Part shown: piece by piece, positions 63,511 to 64,000 of the stretch
How positions within the stretch are numbered: position 1 is the first letter of the stretch
Layout of the letters: each line of letters starts with the position of its first letter
Source of the DNA: Steroidobacter gossypii
Lineage (GTDB): Bacteria > Pseudomonadota > Gammaproteobacteria > Steroidobacterales > Steroidobacteraceae
DNA length: 64,000 bases
Assembly: GCF_016801985.1 (NCBI RefSeq)
Contig: NZ_JAEVLS010000002.1
Coordinates: 930,001-994,000, forward strand
Direction of reading: 5' to 3'
Translations under genes and position numbers: made by a program
Notes under the pieces: generated by a model
What the model was told of the DNA's origin: nothing
Databases searched by the model: none
The model's input: only the letters and a program-made list of their open reading frames with translations

Positions 63511-63999
63511 TTAGAAATCGAGCTTCACCGTTAGCATGCCATAGCGCGGGGCCTGATAACCGGTGCCGAAACCGTAAAACTGATTGCGCTGCGCGCCGGT
63601 GGATCCCAGGCTCTCGTTGACTTCCACCACACGCTGCTGGTCCAGCAGGTTGTAACCTGCCAGCGTGACCTTCAGGTCGGCCGCGGCGAAGGAGTGTCGG
63701 TAAGTCACATTGGCGCCGAGGTCGAAGATCCAGGGCGTCCTGCCGCCCGAGCCGCGCGGACGCAGTTCGTATTCGCCAGTGCTGTCGTTGAACACGAAAA
63801 AGCTGAAGAAGCAAACGTCGTCGAAGGGATTGCACCGGCCGGTCGCATTGATCGGCCGGCCGGATTGTGCGGTAAGGGTGCCGCCAATCTCCCAGTGCTC
63901 GCCCAGCGCCAACCCGCCGCGCATCTTGATCTGATGACGATGATCGTTGGGCAGATAGCCGTACGAGCCGTAGTTCACCCAGGGATTGTCGAAGGCCTC
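63511..63999 (-). CDS. TonB-dependent receptor, C-terminal part (start outside window)
   Basis: The frame is open to the window edge. The visible 162 residues are barrel strands ending in a C-terminal phenylalanine (YGMLTVKLDF), with DVCFFSFFVFND and TVTLAGYN-like turns typical of the last strands of a TonB-dependent receptor (LKVTLAGYNLLDQQRVVEVN). The GTG at 63978 is internal, not the start. Confidence 0.8.
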   Translation of the reverse strand, partial: EAFDNPWVNYGSYGYLPNDHRHQIKMRGGLALGEHWEIGGTLTAQSGRPINATGRCNPFDDVCFFSFFVFNDSTGEYELRPRGSGGRTPWIFDLGANVTYRHSFAAADLKVTLAGYNLLDQQRVVEVNESLGSTGAQRNQFYGFGTGYQAPRYGMLTVKLDF

Positions 64000-64000
64000 G

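Noticed and set aside
1-64000. CRISPR array, insertion sequence, prophage or integrase
   Set aside because: No regularly spaced repeats, transposase-like or integrase-like proteins were found on either strand.

Overview
The window is GC-rich chromosomal DNA from a Gram-negative bacterium. Densely packed genes, five TonB-dependent receptors (one partial), c-type cytochromes, a phenylacetate (paa) cluster, a fused branched-chain oxoacid dehydrogenase E1 and plant polysaccharide lyases suggest a free-living, nutritionally versatile gammaproteobacterium of the Steroidobacter/Xanthomonadales type. That placement is an inference from gene content. I see no rRNA, CRISPR array, transposase, integrase or prophage.

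Layout. 1-4.7 kb: end of an operon with an LVIVD-repeat protein carrying a haem motif (5' end outside the window), a five-haem cytochrome c, a PP2C phosphatase and a double-FHA membrane protein. 4.7-9.5 kb: DUF72 protein and an Lrp-type regulator divergent from a fused BkdA E1 and its E2 partner. 9.5-17.2 kb: PaaX divergent from paaABCDEGZ, with a perfect 10-bp inverted repeat between them. 17.2-19.2 kb: Baeyer-Villiger-type monooxygenase with its own Lrp-type regulator. 19.2-28 kb: small membrane protein, outer-membrane protein, cysteine-cluster protein, histidine phosphatase, tRNA-Ala(CGC), MscS channel, FAD-linked dehydrogenase and secreted 5'-nucleotidase. 28-31.9 kb: 2-aminobenzoate-CoA ligase and kynureninase, divergent from an Lrp-type regulator and a stand-alone RAM-domain protein. 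32-34.9 kb: porin, aldo/keto reductase, small membrane protein, tRNA-Arg(CCT). 35-36.9 kb: an XRE-type regulator divergent from a Phd/VapC toxin-antitoxin pair, with four operator-like repeats between them. 36.9-55.3 kb: TonB-receptor-rich region with an oligogalacturonate-lyase-like protein, a PL11 rhamnogalacturonan lyase with a carbohydrate-binding tail and a GH5 enzyme with a BACON domain. 55.3-64 kb: MocR-type regulator, SGNH hydrolase, EthD and DUF2200 proteins, nitronate monooxygenase, a lipoprotein with two serine beta-lactamase-like domains, and the end of a fifth receptor.

How the genes work together. The first half reads as amino-acid and aromatic catabolism: bkd for Leu/Ile/Val, paa for phenylacetyl-CoA from Phe, kynureninase plus anthranilate-CoA ligase for Trp. 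Each block has its own local regulator (three Lrp/AsnC proteins and PaaX). The second half reads as plant cell-wall sugar scavenging: receptors import oligosaccharides and secreted or periplasmic lyases and hydrolases cut rhamnogalacturonan, pectin and a beta-mannan or beta-glucan. The least familiar arrangement is the first one, where multihaem cytochromes sit directly upstream of phosphoprotein-signalling genes.
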